NCBI RefSeq assembly: GCF_000182565.1
Contig: NW_015971545.1
Coordinates: forward strand, 475,373 to 539,372
Length of the DNA: 64,000 nt
Origin: Spizellomyces punctatus DAOM BR117
Lineage: Eukaryota; Chytridiomycota; Chytridiomycetes; Spizellomycetales; Spizellomycetaceae
Reading direction: 5' to 3'
The notes under the pieces were generated by a model. It was not told the origin of the DNA, ran no database searches, and saw nothing but the letters and a program-made list of their open reading frames with translations. Positions 33,750 through 46,726 of this stretch are shown here, piece after piece (position 1 is the first letter of the stretch; every line of letters starts with the position of its first letter). The translations under genes were made by a program, and so were the position numbers.

Positions 33750-36700
33750 ATGCCAGTACGGACGCTTCAAACGCGATCAACAAACTTGGGCTGCACACAA
33801 TCTTCCAGGTTATTAGCGGGGGCTGCAGGCATGACGGTTGAAAATGAGGAAAGGAGGTCAAAGCTCTCCAAGACGGATTCAGACCTTAGCGACAAGCCAC
33901 TACGCACTCCTGGCTCGGGAGGCGGGTTCTCTACTGCAACGCCGATTTCTTTTGACCGCTCCACATTCTCTGGAGCCACGTTTTCCCCCGAGGACTTCTT
34001 GGCAGACCGACGTCACATTGCCCTAGATCAGCTCAAAACCGAGCTCCAGCAAGCTTTGAGGGACCTGAAGGCGGAGCTGGTGGAACTCATAAACCTCGAC
34101 TATGCCGACTTTATAAACTTGTCGACCAAACTGGTGGGCGTCGATAAGATCATAGCTGACATTAGCCAGCCATTGGAGAAGATAAATACGGAGGTGCAGG
34201 TGTGTACGAAAGCTTGGATACAGTGGTGTGCTCGCTTGGTAATCATGTCTCCAAGTCCGTGTATGATGCCCTCTCCACAGTTATAAATGAGCTCGAGACG
34301 GAACTCGATAAACGTGCGTCCATTCGGGAGAAGAAGGTACGTCCCATATTACGAAATCGTGTCAACCGACATCATGCATGAACCCGTTGCTTCAAGTAGG
34401 GGTATCTCCAACTTTTTGTCAGTATACATGATTCTATTGGAAAATTGGACGCCTTGCTTAATGTGGCGGAGGGAAACAAATATGTCAGTGACTTTGAAGG
34501 GGACAACGGGTAAGTATGCTGTTTCCAGAATGAGCGAGTCTTTGCTTGTCAACTAACTCATTGATAGGTCAACGGAAAAATCCTTTGGGGACGGAAAGCT
34601 CATAGAAAGGGTTGCCAACGAATACACCCAACTGCGGTATTTAATTTCTCGAGCCGATAACAAGCCATTCGTTCAGCAAATACAAAAGGTACATACTAAT
34701 ATTAGTCAGTGGGGCATGAGTTCAGTTATTCCCTTGGTGGAGCAGTGTGTTGACCTATGCCTGTGCGTCCATGACAGCGAATTACGCGGATAAAAGATAC
34801 CCTGACTTCGAGTTTATCACGTTCTTTGACAACATCTTACTCTGCCGTCATGAAAAATGGGGAGAATCCTTCGACCCACGCCGCCCTTTCTCAAATTCTT
34901 CGTACGTACGTCACGATTGACAAAGTTGACGAAGCCCAGAACATCTTCAAGGAGACTGTTATGCGACCATTTTTGGACAAGGTGCTACCAATCCCTCATG
35001 ACCTTTCTACTCTCTTTGCGCTTACATCGCCTGCCGTGGCCTCTTTCAGAATATTTCACGCCAGGCTCTTGGGGTGGATTCAATTGCCACATCTCCGGTG
35101 ACGGACAAGAATCCCCTGCAAGACATGTACAGTAAAATTCTCGAATTTACTCGCAAAGATTGTGCCAAAGTCCTTGAAGTGACCACCAGGGCCTTCCACG
35201 GAACCAATGGAAACTTGTTGATACATGGAATCTGGGCACCAGTGATAACCACGATACTTAAGAACATCAGCTTCATCTTTAATCCCGGCATTCCTGAAGT
35301 CTTTCACAGGGTGAGATGCAAAGCAAGCATCTTTGCGCATAATCTTGGACCCTGACACCTTGTTCAGAACTACGCTACAACCATGCGATTTGTAACCGAA
35401 TTCGAGTGCTTGTGCAAAACAAGAAAGTCACTGTCGATCCTGAGGTCTCACCAATCGACTGGGGAATTCATGCGGCGTTGGCAGTTACCCGTATACTTTC
35501 AGATCAGGTGAAATAAGAAGATGGCAAATCAAGCAGGAGGCATCACTCATTGGTCTTATGTACATTGTATGCAGATTTAGAGAAATCGCAACGGACTTTG
35601 AAGAAACTGCTCTGGCAAGCTATAATTATGATGGCAACTTCACGGCCAATGACGGTATATTTGGGACCAACTATTTTCAGCAGCGTCTTTCTAACATATT
35701 TACTCATCGTGCACAGGACTAATTTTACCTCCAAGTACGGCACTTATTGTATGTATGCAATTATGCTGGGACGACTCGGTTTATCTCTGTGGGCTATCTC
35801 ATCGCTTCTGGAAGCTGACGCTGCAGGTACTTGGGCATGGTGCAAATGGTGCAACGTCTGTAGTACGAAAGACTTATTCGCTTTAACAGTTGCTAGCGCG
35901 ATATACATTGTGGGTTCGTCAAGCTCTGCAGCCAGATATTGATGTTTCGGCAATCTCATCCGACAGTCAAGATGCGGAGCAAAAGGTATATCTACGTACA
36001 TTATACAGCCTTCTCCTGCGGCAATTAGTGAATGTGATTTTTTGATCCTAGGGCTCGTCTCCGCCAACAACGGTGCGCACGGGTAGTTCATCGGGCAAGG
36101 GAGGTCCGACAAGTACTGATGCCAGCAGCGATGCGGCACTCCGAAAATTCTTGTACTTCTACAATGATATTAGAGGTATAGAAGATCAGGTAAATCATGC
36201 CGTCTTGAGCTTGCGTGAACCCTCTCTTAACCATACTCTGCAGGTTCATAAATTTTTTGACGACAGTATCAAATCGAAACTACCGGCCGCAGTCAGAGAC
36301 GACAGTATTCTCCGAGGTATGAAACCTTATCTTTGGTAGATAGTTTGGAAAACGATAATAACATGAGCGCACAGAGTCTCTTGATGCGTCCTTGTCGCCT
36401 CTAAAGGCGATTTTACCACAATTGAGCCAGCGCGTATGTAAAGTGCTGATACGCCGGTGTTCCGATCCACTGCGCAACAACATACATAGCATAACTCCGC
36501 AGTACCGCATGACAAACAAGGAGGTAACTGTCCGCTGTGTAATCTGGCAGAATTTGCATTCAGCGATGCTGATATTACGCCCACCTCAATAGCCTCCATC
36601 CCGACCGTCTCATTTCATTACGACCATATTTAAGCCATTATCATCCTTCTTTGATGATCACCGTCATCTTCTCAAGGCAACAACGATACCAGAATGGACA

Positions 36701-37192
36701 AGTTTTGTGATGGATGATGTTACGGGAAAGTGCGTGAGATCGCGAATTTCGACTTTCATATGGACCAAAACTTATCAATAAATCATCACGATCTATAGAT
36801 ACGCAAAGACCATGGGTGACGTTCTCTCCCACGTCAAAGGATTTGAGGAGTATAATCGAAAGAAGAATCTGAAGAAATCCAGTGCTTTGCCTGGGACCCT
36901 GGGAGGAGAGGAAGGAATGAGTGATGACGACAAGATTCGTTTGCAAATGTATCTGGACGTGGATCAATACGAAAAGCAGGTTTGTCGCTCATTACGGGGT
37001 TCAACGCGTCTGTACAATTGCTCATGTAACGCTGGATGCATTAGTTGATAGCGTTGGGCATTAACCCGCGAGAGCTGTCATCCTTTCGAGAGCTTTCCGA
37101 CCTGGTTGCCCCTTATAAAAATGTAAGCCATTTCTTTTTTGACGCCGTCAAGCGACGCTAATCCTCTGTAGTTGGTTGGGTCGAGAAGATGA
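33750..37192 (+). CDS. COG2: Conserved oligomeric Golgi complex subunit 2
   Basis: Subunit of the COG tethering complex for retrograde vesicles within the Golgi. The first exon has FSPEDFLADRRHIALDQLKT and LVELINLDYADFINLSTKLV followed by GVDKIIADISQPLEKINTEV, which is the defining N-terminal COG2 coiled-coil block. Later exons read RVANEYTQLRYLISRADNKP, EYNRKKNLKKSSALPGTLGG and LQMYLDVDQYEKQ. The end is GINPRELSSFRELSDLVAPY, then an intron of about 47 bases and LVGSRR with TGA at 37190-37192. More than ten introns, many very short. The start at 33750 is the first ATG; a second in-frame ATG at 33831 is equally plausible because the N-terminus is variable in this family. Confidence 0.88.
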
Positions 37193-37507
37193 CGAAAGTT
37201 GGTGCAATAATGGTGCCTTTCTGGATCAGATCAATTTCGATGGTCCAATGGCGACACACCGGAATAGAAGCCGCAGATCTCAACAAAAGGCGTATATCGT
37301 TACTTGTGAAATAGATGAGGCTATCATCGTTACTTCCGAGCCATCTCTTCCAATAAAAAGTAACATAATGGTACAGGAATACTAGAGCTTCCCAGAACTG
37401 TTCATGTGTGAAGACTGTTATGCCGAGAATCCAATCGTCCTATACATATTTCCCATCTCTACTAGTCTCCGTTGGATATTCCCTTTGTTTATTAAGATGC
37501 TCTCTCC
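37193..37507. other. Convergent interval between COG2 and ATP synthase e
   Basis: About 315 bases containing the two 3' UTRs. Nothing else supported. Confidence 0.4.
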
Positions 37508-38199
37508 TTATTTCTTGGGGGCAGGGGTGTCCTTTTCTACTTGAGAGATGGCAAAGTTCAAGTACCTCTCGGCATCGAAGCGGTAGGAGTCAGAGTCGAT
37601 TGTGGGAACTAGGGATGATTGGAGGGATCGCAGTTAGTTTCAGTCTCGTGGTAATCTACCCCTGTGTGCACAGGGCTATGTGTCCGGTTCTCCTTGCACC
37701 CTTCCACTGAATGCTGCTTTCTTCTCTCGCGGTTCGAGCCCCCGGTGAATTTTTCCCACCCTCTTCAGTTCTCAGCCCCACCTCACACAAAGCACAACGC
37801 ATGCCATTGAAATCTCTACACACTCCTCCGTATCATTCCTGCACTGCAAAACTATGAAAACACTTACTTCCAGCCTTCTTGGCCAATACAGCCTGTTCCT
37901 TGTTGACCTGAGCTTCGTACGCAATCTTAGCCTCCTCAATCAATTCCTCGTGGTGCTTTCGGGAAGCCTCCTCCTTGCGCTGCTGCACGAAGCGGGTCAA
38001 GGACGCCTTGTGCGTGAATCCGTAGAAAACGCCAACGCCCAAAGCTCCCAAGCGAAGCAACTACATCAGAAGGAACAAAATCATGAGTTTTGAGGCATAG
38101 AAATAAGCCCCAACGCTGGGCGCGGTTCTGAGTGTAATTTGGGTCAAGCAAAAGTTCAATACGTACGTTCGCTGAGTTGATGTTGACAATGCTGGCCAT
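37508..38199 (-). CDS. Mitochondrial ATP synthase subunit e
   Basis: Small membrane subunit of F1Fo ATP synthase, needed for dimer formation and cristae shape (Tim11/Atp21 in yeast, ATP5ME in animals). Exon 1 gives MASIVNINSAN; exon 2 LLRLGALGVGVFYGFTHKAS, which includes the membrane helix with the GxGxFxG dimerisation pattern, then a charged helix RFVQQRKEEASRKHHEELIE and AYEAQVNKEQAVLAKKAG; exon 3 PTIDSDSYRFDAERYLNFAI ending VEKDTPAPKK with TAA at 37508-37510. Introns are about 110 and 230 bases. About 95 residues, normal for the family. Start chosen at 38199 because MASIVN fits the family N-terminus. Confidence 0.9.
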
Positions 38200-38281
38200 T
38201 GGTAGAGTCGTAATGAGTGGATGGAGGGAACCGTGTAAATTCGGGTTGATTGATGGGCGGTTCAACCAGTCCAACTCCCCT

Positions 38282-38296
38282 GTTGCCATTGGCAGC
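38282..38296. promoter_or_regulatory. Near-palindrome GTTGCCATTGGCAGC upstream of ATP synthase e
   Basis: It lies 83-97 bases upstream of the subunit e start codon. The left half equals the RFX half-site GTTGCC and the right half GGCAGC differs from GGCAAC by one base, with a 3-base spacer. It also contains an inverted CCAAT box (ATTGG), so a CCAAT-binding explanation is equally possible. Confidence 0.3.
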
Positions 38297-38491
38297 GGAA
38301 TGAAAATCACGTGACATACAAATCGAGTAAGCGATCGGAGAGCTGCCAACGATCTCACTGTTATAGGAATGATGTTTTTGGTTCATAAAAGGTCTCTAAG
38401 TTATTTAATTACATAGCCCACATTCCTCACAATAAAACAATGCAAAGGTCATATTTCTCCAATAGGGCGTAACGCAATAATAGGCGCAAAG

Positions 38492-41400
38492 TCAGAACAT
38501 GTCTGCAAAGATATTCAGAACGGTTTCAACTTCCTTTTTAGCCCGTTCTGACAACTCGCTCGTATCGGGTCTATATGGAACCAATTAACTATGAAAAAGA
38601 TGCGAGAACCAAAGAGCGCTCACCTCGGTAGTTGTGACATAGAGACAGCCGCTACGCCGAGAGACGGTGCAACCGATTGGGACACAGAACCACTTTCAAC
38701 CTGCTGCTCTACTTGGCCAGACTGTTGTGTCTTGGGAAGGGGTTCGGCAAAATCTTCCACTCTGAGACTAGTAATCCAAGAGCTCAAACTTTCTCGAGCC
38801 TCAGAGAATACTTTCGCGTGATTCCGGTTCTTTTGATGCTCAGTTGACCTATTTGTAGAGGCTGGACGTCCCAGTACGGTGCGACTGTTGGCATTGTCAA
38901 GTTGCTCGAGATCATGTCGAGTAACATCAAATATCGAGTTGCCGAAAACCTTTGCAGCGCTTGATGAGCTTTGGCCATCCTCCAATGCCTTAGACAACGA
39001 GTGGTGGGCTACAAATTGGTCCTGTTTGTGGCTTTCACGTAGGTCATCACCCATAAGATCGCTATCGAAACCTCTCTGGCCAGCACTGGGAGAACTCGAC
39101 ACATCCTCATCTCCGAATCCAAGGTCCGGGGATGCCGAAAGTGGGCCCTCTCCAACACTTTTCGACAATCTGGCTGGTATAGTGCTACTTTGTGTTATCC
39201 GACTATGCTGTTTGTTCAACGGACCTAGTTGCGTACGCATGTCGCCGCTTCGCGGTAAAGCTGGTTTGAAAGAATACTCGGCCAGAAGACGGCGGGATTT
39301 GGAATCTACTTGGGATGATTGCAATGAATCACTTTTGCAGCTTACTTGACCGCTTGCCGGTACCATTGCCTTGCTTGCCTTTCCACTTTGGCTGACAACT
39401 ACCGGCAAAAGGTCAATGTTCCAGCTGCATCTTGAAGTATAACTAAGATGTTTTAAGGGAACGTACCGAAACCTTCATCCTCACTAGAATCAACAACATT
39501 AGATCGTTTGACCAACTTCCGTCTCTTTGATGGTGTCTGACTGATATTATCTAAATCATGATCATCTTCTTCTCGGAAGAGCGCCGTGCCCTTCCCAGAT
39601 GTGGCTCCACTCCTCATAGCGTTTTCTACTGGGCTGCCATCAACATAATAATCTTCCTCCAACTCATCATCGGCCACAAGCCAGCCATCAAACTCGCCTT
39701 CAATCTCGGACTCATTTGATTGGGAAACACTTGTTTCGTCATCATCTGCCTCAATATCCAGAAACATCATGCCCGTAGTTGTACTGCCCCTTGGCAGCTT
39801 CGGCTTCATGACATCCTGGTTGATGACGGAAGCGCTCACAGCTTTCTGCTCTTTATTGTGCCATGGTTTACTCGTTTGCGGAGCCTGGGATTTAAAGACA
39901 TCCTTTGATCTCGGCAGCGGCACGTCCTCGTCCGATTCGTTCAACGAATCATAATTCTTCTGAGATGGGAGTCCGACGATCGGTCGATGTCTGCGCAACT
40001 GGTGTCCATAGTCTTTATTAGTATCGATGTCAATCTGTATCTCTTGCGGGGACCGTGGACTTTTGTGGTTGGGACCCTCTGCTGACTGCATCTTACGCTT
40101 TTTTGCCGTCTTCGCTGGTACACCAATTTTGCAGCATTTATGCGTGCAACTATAGGCGTGGAGCGTTACGCATGTAGATCAAGTATCAACTAGTGTGTGC
40201 ACTCACCTCTGTTTATTCTTGCATTTGTGAGCACATGGCACGTTCCCCAGGGGCAGGTTTGAATCTTGTGTCTTCTGTCTATATTGGGTATTAGGGCTTT
40301 TCCTGCTAGGGGACGGTGAGTCTGGCTCAAATACAAGAGAACCGTCGCGGCGACGAACGACGCCGCTGTCATAATTAGTTGTGTGTTTTCGAGCGGCGTC
40401 TCCTGCTGTGTTGGCTCCAGACGACGTTTCTTGCCTCAATGGGGATGGAAGCGGTGGAATATTGCTCTCATCGAAATCTGCGAGTAAGAAGAACTATGCT
40501 CAGCAAGCATATAATAATCATCAATTGAACCTGATGCCACACACCAAAGTCGTCGTCGTCCAGAATATGGTCATACAAACTTTCTTGGGTACGGAACCCA
40601 GTGGACTTGGAGCTGGGCCCGGATGCTGCTGCCGCTGCTGCAATGTTGGTGCTTTCAGTCAACGCAACAGCCTCCGATCCATCACGAGATAACCGGGAGT
40701 TGTTGTCGTCACTCCCTATAGGACGACTTAACGGGCGTGTTTGAGGGTAAGCAGAATTCTGCTGCTTCAGGCGATCTACACCGGCTTGCGACTGACGCAG
40801 ATTACGAAAGTGGATTGGCTTCACGTCAGGTGTTATCTCCTCATTCAGATCCAAACCGACTAAGTGAAGGATTAGATGTTTCCGGTAGTCGGTTCACACA
40901 TGGACCCCATTTGTTTACCAATATCTTCACTAAGAAGGGAACAAATAATCCGCTGGTTGGGGCTAGTTAGCTGGACCTTAACACGAAATGACTGGCCCTC
41001 TTGCAGCTTTTTTATCCTAATGAATATGTTAGCAGTCTACAAGATTTTAAAGCAGTAAGATCGCTTGCATGGTTGACTCACGTAAAGCGGCGATAGTCAA
41101 TAAACATATCATCGGAAGTTCCGGCAATAAAGGTCGCGGAAGATTGCCCACGTTTCCCATATGTTCGGACATTGGCACCATTTGTAAGGCCAGCGTTGAC
41201 GTAGAGCTCGACCTCGGTCGGTCGTGACAGGTCTTTGAACTACGATTGGGATGGCATTTAGATACCCACAGTGATCCGTCGCGCAACGATCTGATGACCT
41301 ACTTGCGAGATCTCTAATTTAAAGCGAGGGAAGGTAGCTGCCGACTCAAGAACCTGTACCAGAAAATACTTCTTCAAGTACCAGAAGCAAATGATAAAAA

Positions 41401-44400
41401 CATCGCCATATACCTTGTTACCGAATGGCGGGTTGCGGTTTACAGTCTACCAAACCTTCGTCATGAGTATCTTATAACCCTGTAGTACCTCAATAACAAT
41501 TCGGCTTACAAATTCCAGATGCCGAGGGTCGGTCTTCTCCAGCTTCTCGAATGTTGATATTCCGGCATTTGCAAGCATTCTTGCCAGTGACGGGCCAATG
41601 TTCTCGATTTGTTTGAGCATCAAGGGAGAATTCTCCCAAGTTTTGGCCGCCAGGCATCGGGTTCTGGGAGAGGATTATAAGAAGCAGAAAGGTTGAAACG
41701 GTGTGAGAACTTACAAATCAATGGCATTTCGAAGGGATACGAGATCCCGCTTCACTTGGCAAATCTCAACTATAACTGGAAGAAAAGGTCATAAGGGTTG
41801 GCGTTGACAAGGGTTCGACTTTCTTACATCGGGCAATCCTGCACGCCGTTTGCATTATTCCGCTGGTTTCTAGAGTAAGAGATTGTGCCGTCTTCTGTTC
41901 CGTAAACGGAATCGAGCCGAGTGCGCACTGGGACCAAACGGTTGGAAGGGGCGATGTTACCCAGTCATGGACGAACATACTTGAATAAGAATATTCACTT
42001 TGTGCTCGACATTGACCACTTTCCCCTTTATGGGGAATCTATAAAGCTCTGCATTGGCGGACCACCCAGTACAATAACGACTTGTCGATATAATACGCCT
42101 TACCGCATAGAAGGGTTTTTATTTAAAGCATTTAGGTGCCCTTTATCAGAGTGAAACCGCAAGTTGGAAAACTCTTCGGCTTTACAGAGAGTCTCTAACT
42201 GAACCACAACGCTTTTTTAATCATAAAATGGTGACGGTTTGTATGTATGCAAAATGCATACCACGTTTCTAAGTGTTGCTTTCGGTTTCATCTGTAAGGC
42301 GGTAACAGCAGTTTGGTACTTTATATAGAATTTAGCCATCGCTCTTCCATAATCTGCCAAAGGAGCATCTCAATGTCATTCTGGAATCAAGCTCAATCTG
42401 GTCAACGACTTACCAGTTGAATCAAGTCGCTTTTGATCTTCCGCCATTACCACAAGCTCGTGGCTATTCAGTAGCTGCAGATCGCGCACACAGATACCTG
42501 GATTGATTGCGTTACTACACAAGCAAATTAGACTAGTAGGTGCAATAACCGTACTCTCTAGTCTCCGTTCCGCAGAAAGCTTTCCTTCGACGGCAGAGCA
42601 GTTCTTGAGCTTATAATGAGCGGGATTATTACGCATCCTCACTGACATCAGAATTTAGTGCGACAGTCAACTGTTCAAAATCGAGAGGATATGAGTACCA
42701 TAAAGAAAGGATGATTGAAGCCTTTCACAATGATAAATATGAGCGAACAGCATATAAAGTGAAGCGGGAAGACAGGGCTATCACCATTCGATAGCAAGAT
42801 CTACGCTTTTGATTGCTCCCAGGACAACTTCCGAATTCAGGTGCTCAATGAGATTTTCATGAAGGCTAGCCACGGAGCAAGCGATATGTACTCGGTCAAC
42901 TTGGTCATTACCGAAGCTATTTGGCTTCCTACCTGCTCTCAATGATTTGCCTTCCGGTCACCATATCCTCATACTTCTTCCTGTCCTCCACTGTCGTCAT
43001 GATCACGGCAACACCGCTATCGTCAAACTAAACCACTATGGTCAAGTCTGTATGGCATTGCAAAAGCTGACGCGAACACACCTGCGGTCTACCGGCTCGA
43101 CCCAACATTTGCATGATATCCAATTCGCTATACTCAGTGTACTGATTACCCACGTATTGCTTCGTTCCCTTTATTATCACAAGATGGGCGGGCAAGTTGA
43201 CTCCAACGGCCAAGGTAGAGGTCGCACCTGCAATGTGATCAGGAAATAGGTAAAACTGTCCAGAGCTCCCATCAGGTTACTTACAGACAACTGATATGGC
43301 ACCCTTCAAGAACGACGATTCTATTAGATGACGGTCACCGTAGTTTAAGCCTGTTACAAAAGCATGAGGTGGAAACAGATAATGTAGCATTGTCTCGATT
43401 TTCCCTGACCTCCGTGATGAAAAGCAACGCCGTGCACCACGAGCTCTAAGATTGTGTGAGACATGGTCAAATCGGCCACAGTTCTGGGCTCCAGGGGGCA
43501 TAAAACTCACCAGCTAGTTTTTTATCTGACAACTTGGCTTTAATTTCTTTCAAGCGTTCTGAAATTTGTCTGGTCTTTACAAAGGGATGCATGGGCCCGT
43601 AATTTCCCGTCGCATGCATTAATTCGCTACAATGCTTTACAAGTCTGTCGGTGGCATTGATGACCGATTTGCGAGTAGCACAAAACTATTTCACATGGTT
43701 AGCCAGGAGTAAATCGAGAGAAGGGATGCTGGTATACTTTCAAACTTGATAACACATGTAGACACATACCACAAGAGTAGGCTTGTTATGGGAGTATCGT
43801 CCGATGACTTCTATAAGTCTAAAAGGTGGTCTAAGTAACGAAACAGCATACTGGGAACGGAAGATCATACTTGTAATCCAAGCTGTTCTCGAATGAAAAG
43901 TAGTTGTTATTGTTCGAATAATAACCAAACACCTCCTTTTGAAGCTGCACGGGTCGAAACTCTTCTCCAAAGACCCTACCGACCAAGGAATGATTGAGCG
44001 TCAGCGGACAGAAGGGAGTGAAAACTAGTCATACCGAACTTCAGCTGGGGAATGGTCGGGGTGCTTTAGCCACGCGGCAATATCTTGAATATTGGGTACT
44101 GTGGCAGAGAGAGCGAGAAGCCTCAGCCTGCTGGCGAAATGTGGTCTGTTCTTGCTGTCACGTTGGAGCTCCAGGTTAACAGTCTTCATTCGACTGACGA
44201 CGACTTCAAGGGTGGCACCCCTTCCGGGTTCGTTCAGACAATGACACTCATCAATCTAGCCACTGGAGTATCAGCAAAAGCTGGATTCAGCTACACGAAC
44301 GCAACAAGCAGTGTATCACACCATGATCAAGCGAAGTAATCCCATCAAGCTCTTATAGTCACGCCTAAGAGAACAGTCTTTAAGTTCAACGGATTTACAG

Positions 44401-46378
44401 AGGACTTTCGGCTAGAATGCAGTCTCAAACCATCGTCTCGTCATTGAGTCCCATTTCTCCGGGGTCGTAACACTGGAACAAACTAATTGGATACCACAAG
44501 TTCCGAGGTCGGCAGTGATTAAAGATCTTACATGATATTACTTCGTTGTATCTCATATGTTCGCAGATTGTCTGTATCTCCCGTAAGCTCGTTACCTATG
44601 CGAGAACAGTTCTTATAATTCATATCATCGTGCCCGCGAATTGCCATTCGCACATACAGCTAATTCCTAAGGTGCGAAATTTCTGCTGCCAGTCTTTTGT
44701 CCTTTCATTACATAGAGCCTGGACAGGGACTCGAAACTTTAGCAAACTATGTTCTAGCTGCATATATAGTTAATCCAACCATACCTTTGTTGGTGCCATA
44801 TACACAACTTTAGCATTATCGCCGTCAGGTTGCGAGAGCTGATGTAAAATAGCTGTAAGGTTCGCGAGTTAGTGACCGCATGCATAGGACACTCGATGCA
44901 GATCATCTCACCTAATTCCATAATACAGGTTTTGCCCGAACCAGTAGGAGCTAGCGCACTCGGAACTGTCAGAGGAGAAAAGGTACAGGGCTGTGCTGCG
45001 AAGCTTACCACTAACGACGAGATTTCTGTCCGATCTAAAAGCCTAAGATATTACGTTCACGTTAGCATTGTGTCAATACGGGCTTCTTTATTCATTATCC
45101 CACCAATTCAAAACAATGGGACTGAACAGCGTTAAAATATGGAAACGGAAACAAACTTCGAAATTTGTCCGCTGTGGAAAGAGGGATTTAATGACATCCC
45201 GTAACTCTTAGAGTTTCTAGTCAAAACCTACGCATGTCAGCCACAGGCTTTAGCGGGATCCCCGAAGCCACCGGCCCGGCAGCTCTATAATTATACGCAA
45301 GGGTACGAGCCGGATCTGACCTGCCGAAGGAAGGTGATCCACCTGCTTGAGCGAGTTGCTGTGCATTTCGCCGCGTGGGAGTATCTACAAAGTTCATTTG
45401 ATATTGGGAATGGAGAGAGCTCCGTTGCTCTTGTGCGTGCTGCGATGTCCCTTTTTGGTACGTTGGTGAGAGGTTCGGCCTTTCAGCGTTGAAGGAACGA
45501 GTCGCTGGTCCCCCTTTCCCGGGTAGGATGAGACCACTAGGGTGTTGGGTATCAAAGTCCTAGAACCATTTTAGTGGTTGCAGCGATGCCAGCACTCCAA
45601 TGTCCATCATGCTTACAGAAGCTATAGTTCCAAAATCGTCATACATTTCTAAGCGCTCGGTACCCATTTCACCTCCCATGGTAGGTTCCTGGTCTAAATT
45701 CATAAAACTAGCTGATAAAGGAAAGAGTTATAATAAAAAAACATTTTGAACTGGTCAGCAGGCTGTAGAACAGACCAGCGTCTAGAGAGATGTCAAGGTC
45801 CATGTCCCCAGTGAAATTGCCTTGCCGGGGATAGGCTGCATTGCGGTCGTACGAGTTTTGTCTCTCCGTAGCACCATGCCAGTAACTCTGACCTGGGCCG
45901 CTGCGCACAGAATATTCATACCTGGTCATGAACGTGTGCAAATTATCAATGATACAAACCCTTGCAAACCTCCCGTCGGATCAAGGGCGATACCGTCCCC
46001 GAGACCACCACGGGGTTTCCCATAGCTATCAAAATCTTGGCTCACTGATCGTCCACCTTCATGTCCAAACAAAGATTTGAATCTCTTCAATTCACTACCC
46101 CGCGGTGCTAGGGGCGAAGAGGAATCACCGATAGAAGACGCCGGCGTGGGAAAGGACCCGCTTCCTGAGTTACGCCATAGGCTTGTAGCCAGGAACGGAT
46201 TTTCAGCAGTATCTTGAATTGGCTCACTATGCTGCAGCCTAGATTTTGTTCCGCGCTCTTGTGCAGGGGTTCGATAGACATTTTGCATTGGAGTGCTTGA
46301 TGGCCACTGTGCCCTGGCGATGGATTTTCTGTCTCCTTCATTCTCCTTGGACGATGACGAACCTTTGAGTGGCCACAT
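38492..46378 (-). CDS. HFM1: Meiotic DNA helicase HFM1/MER3
   Basis: Ski2-like 3'-5' DNA helicase that promotes crossover formation in meiosis. Order along the protein: a disordered N-terminus from ATG 46378 ([18 protein letters not shown]); [15 protein letters not shown] (about 45120-45160); Walker A PTGSGKT (44928-44948); motif II DECH (44241-44252) followed by [17 protein letters not shown]; helicase C block [20 protein letters not shown] and [17 protein letters not shown] (about 43070-43190); a winged-helix region; and the Sec63 domain with [20 protein letters not shown] (about 41560-41640). Near the C-terminus the HFM1-type zinc patch [19 protein letters not shown] spans an intron (40110-40240). 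An acidic Ser-rich tail ends NIFADMF at 38492. Many introns; an earlier ATG at 46479 is in another frame and was not used. Confidence 0.9.
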
Positions 46379-46726
46379 GTTAATTTAATGTTTAATCCAT
46401 GCGTTGGTGAAGGGCTCGTCGGGTTAAAGATATCTGCGTAAGAAGGACCCTGGGAAAACTCAAGGACGACGATCGACATTGTTCAGCTAATCTCATTCTG
46501 CCTTATTTGGACAAATGAGATTAACACGTATAACGTAATCGGCGGAGACTGCGAAGATCGCGCAAGGCTGGTTACTGGAAACCAAACTTTTTTATTGAGT
46601 ATTTCACGCACTTTACGTACAACATCGTAGGTTACAATACATTGCCATTTACATAGCATCCAATTACTTCACTAGTTTCACCCCACGCTAGTTTCATACC
46701 AAAGTACAAATCCCTCTAAGAGAAAA

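Noticed and set aside
37640-37760. GGTTCGAGCCC with an upstream CCCTGTGTGCACAGGG hairpin, resembling tRNA parts
   Set aside because: The T-stem does not pair fully, the hairpin has no 7-base anticodon loop, and the stretch is inside the subunit e intron.
46379-46479. Earlier ATG at 46479 as the HFM1 start
   Set aside because: It is in a different frame from the first HFM1 exon and would need an unsupported intron; a stop precedes the ATG at 46378 in the true frame.
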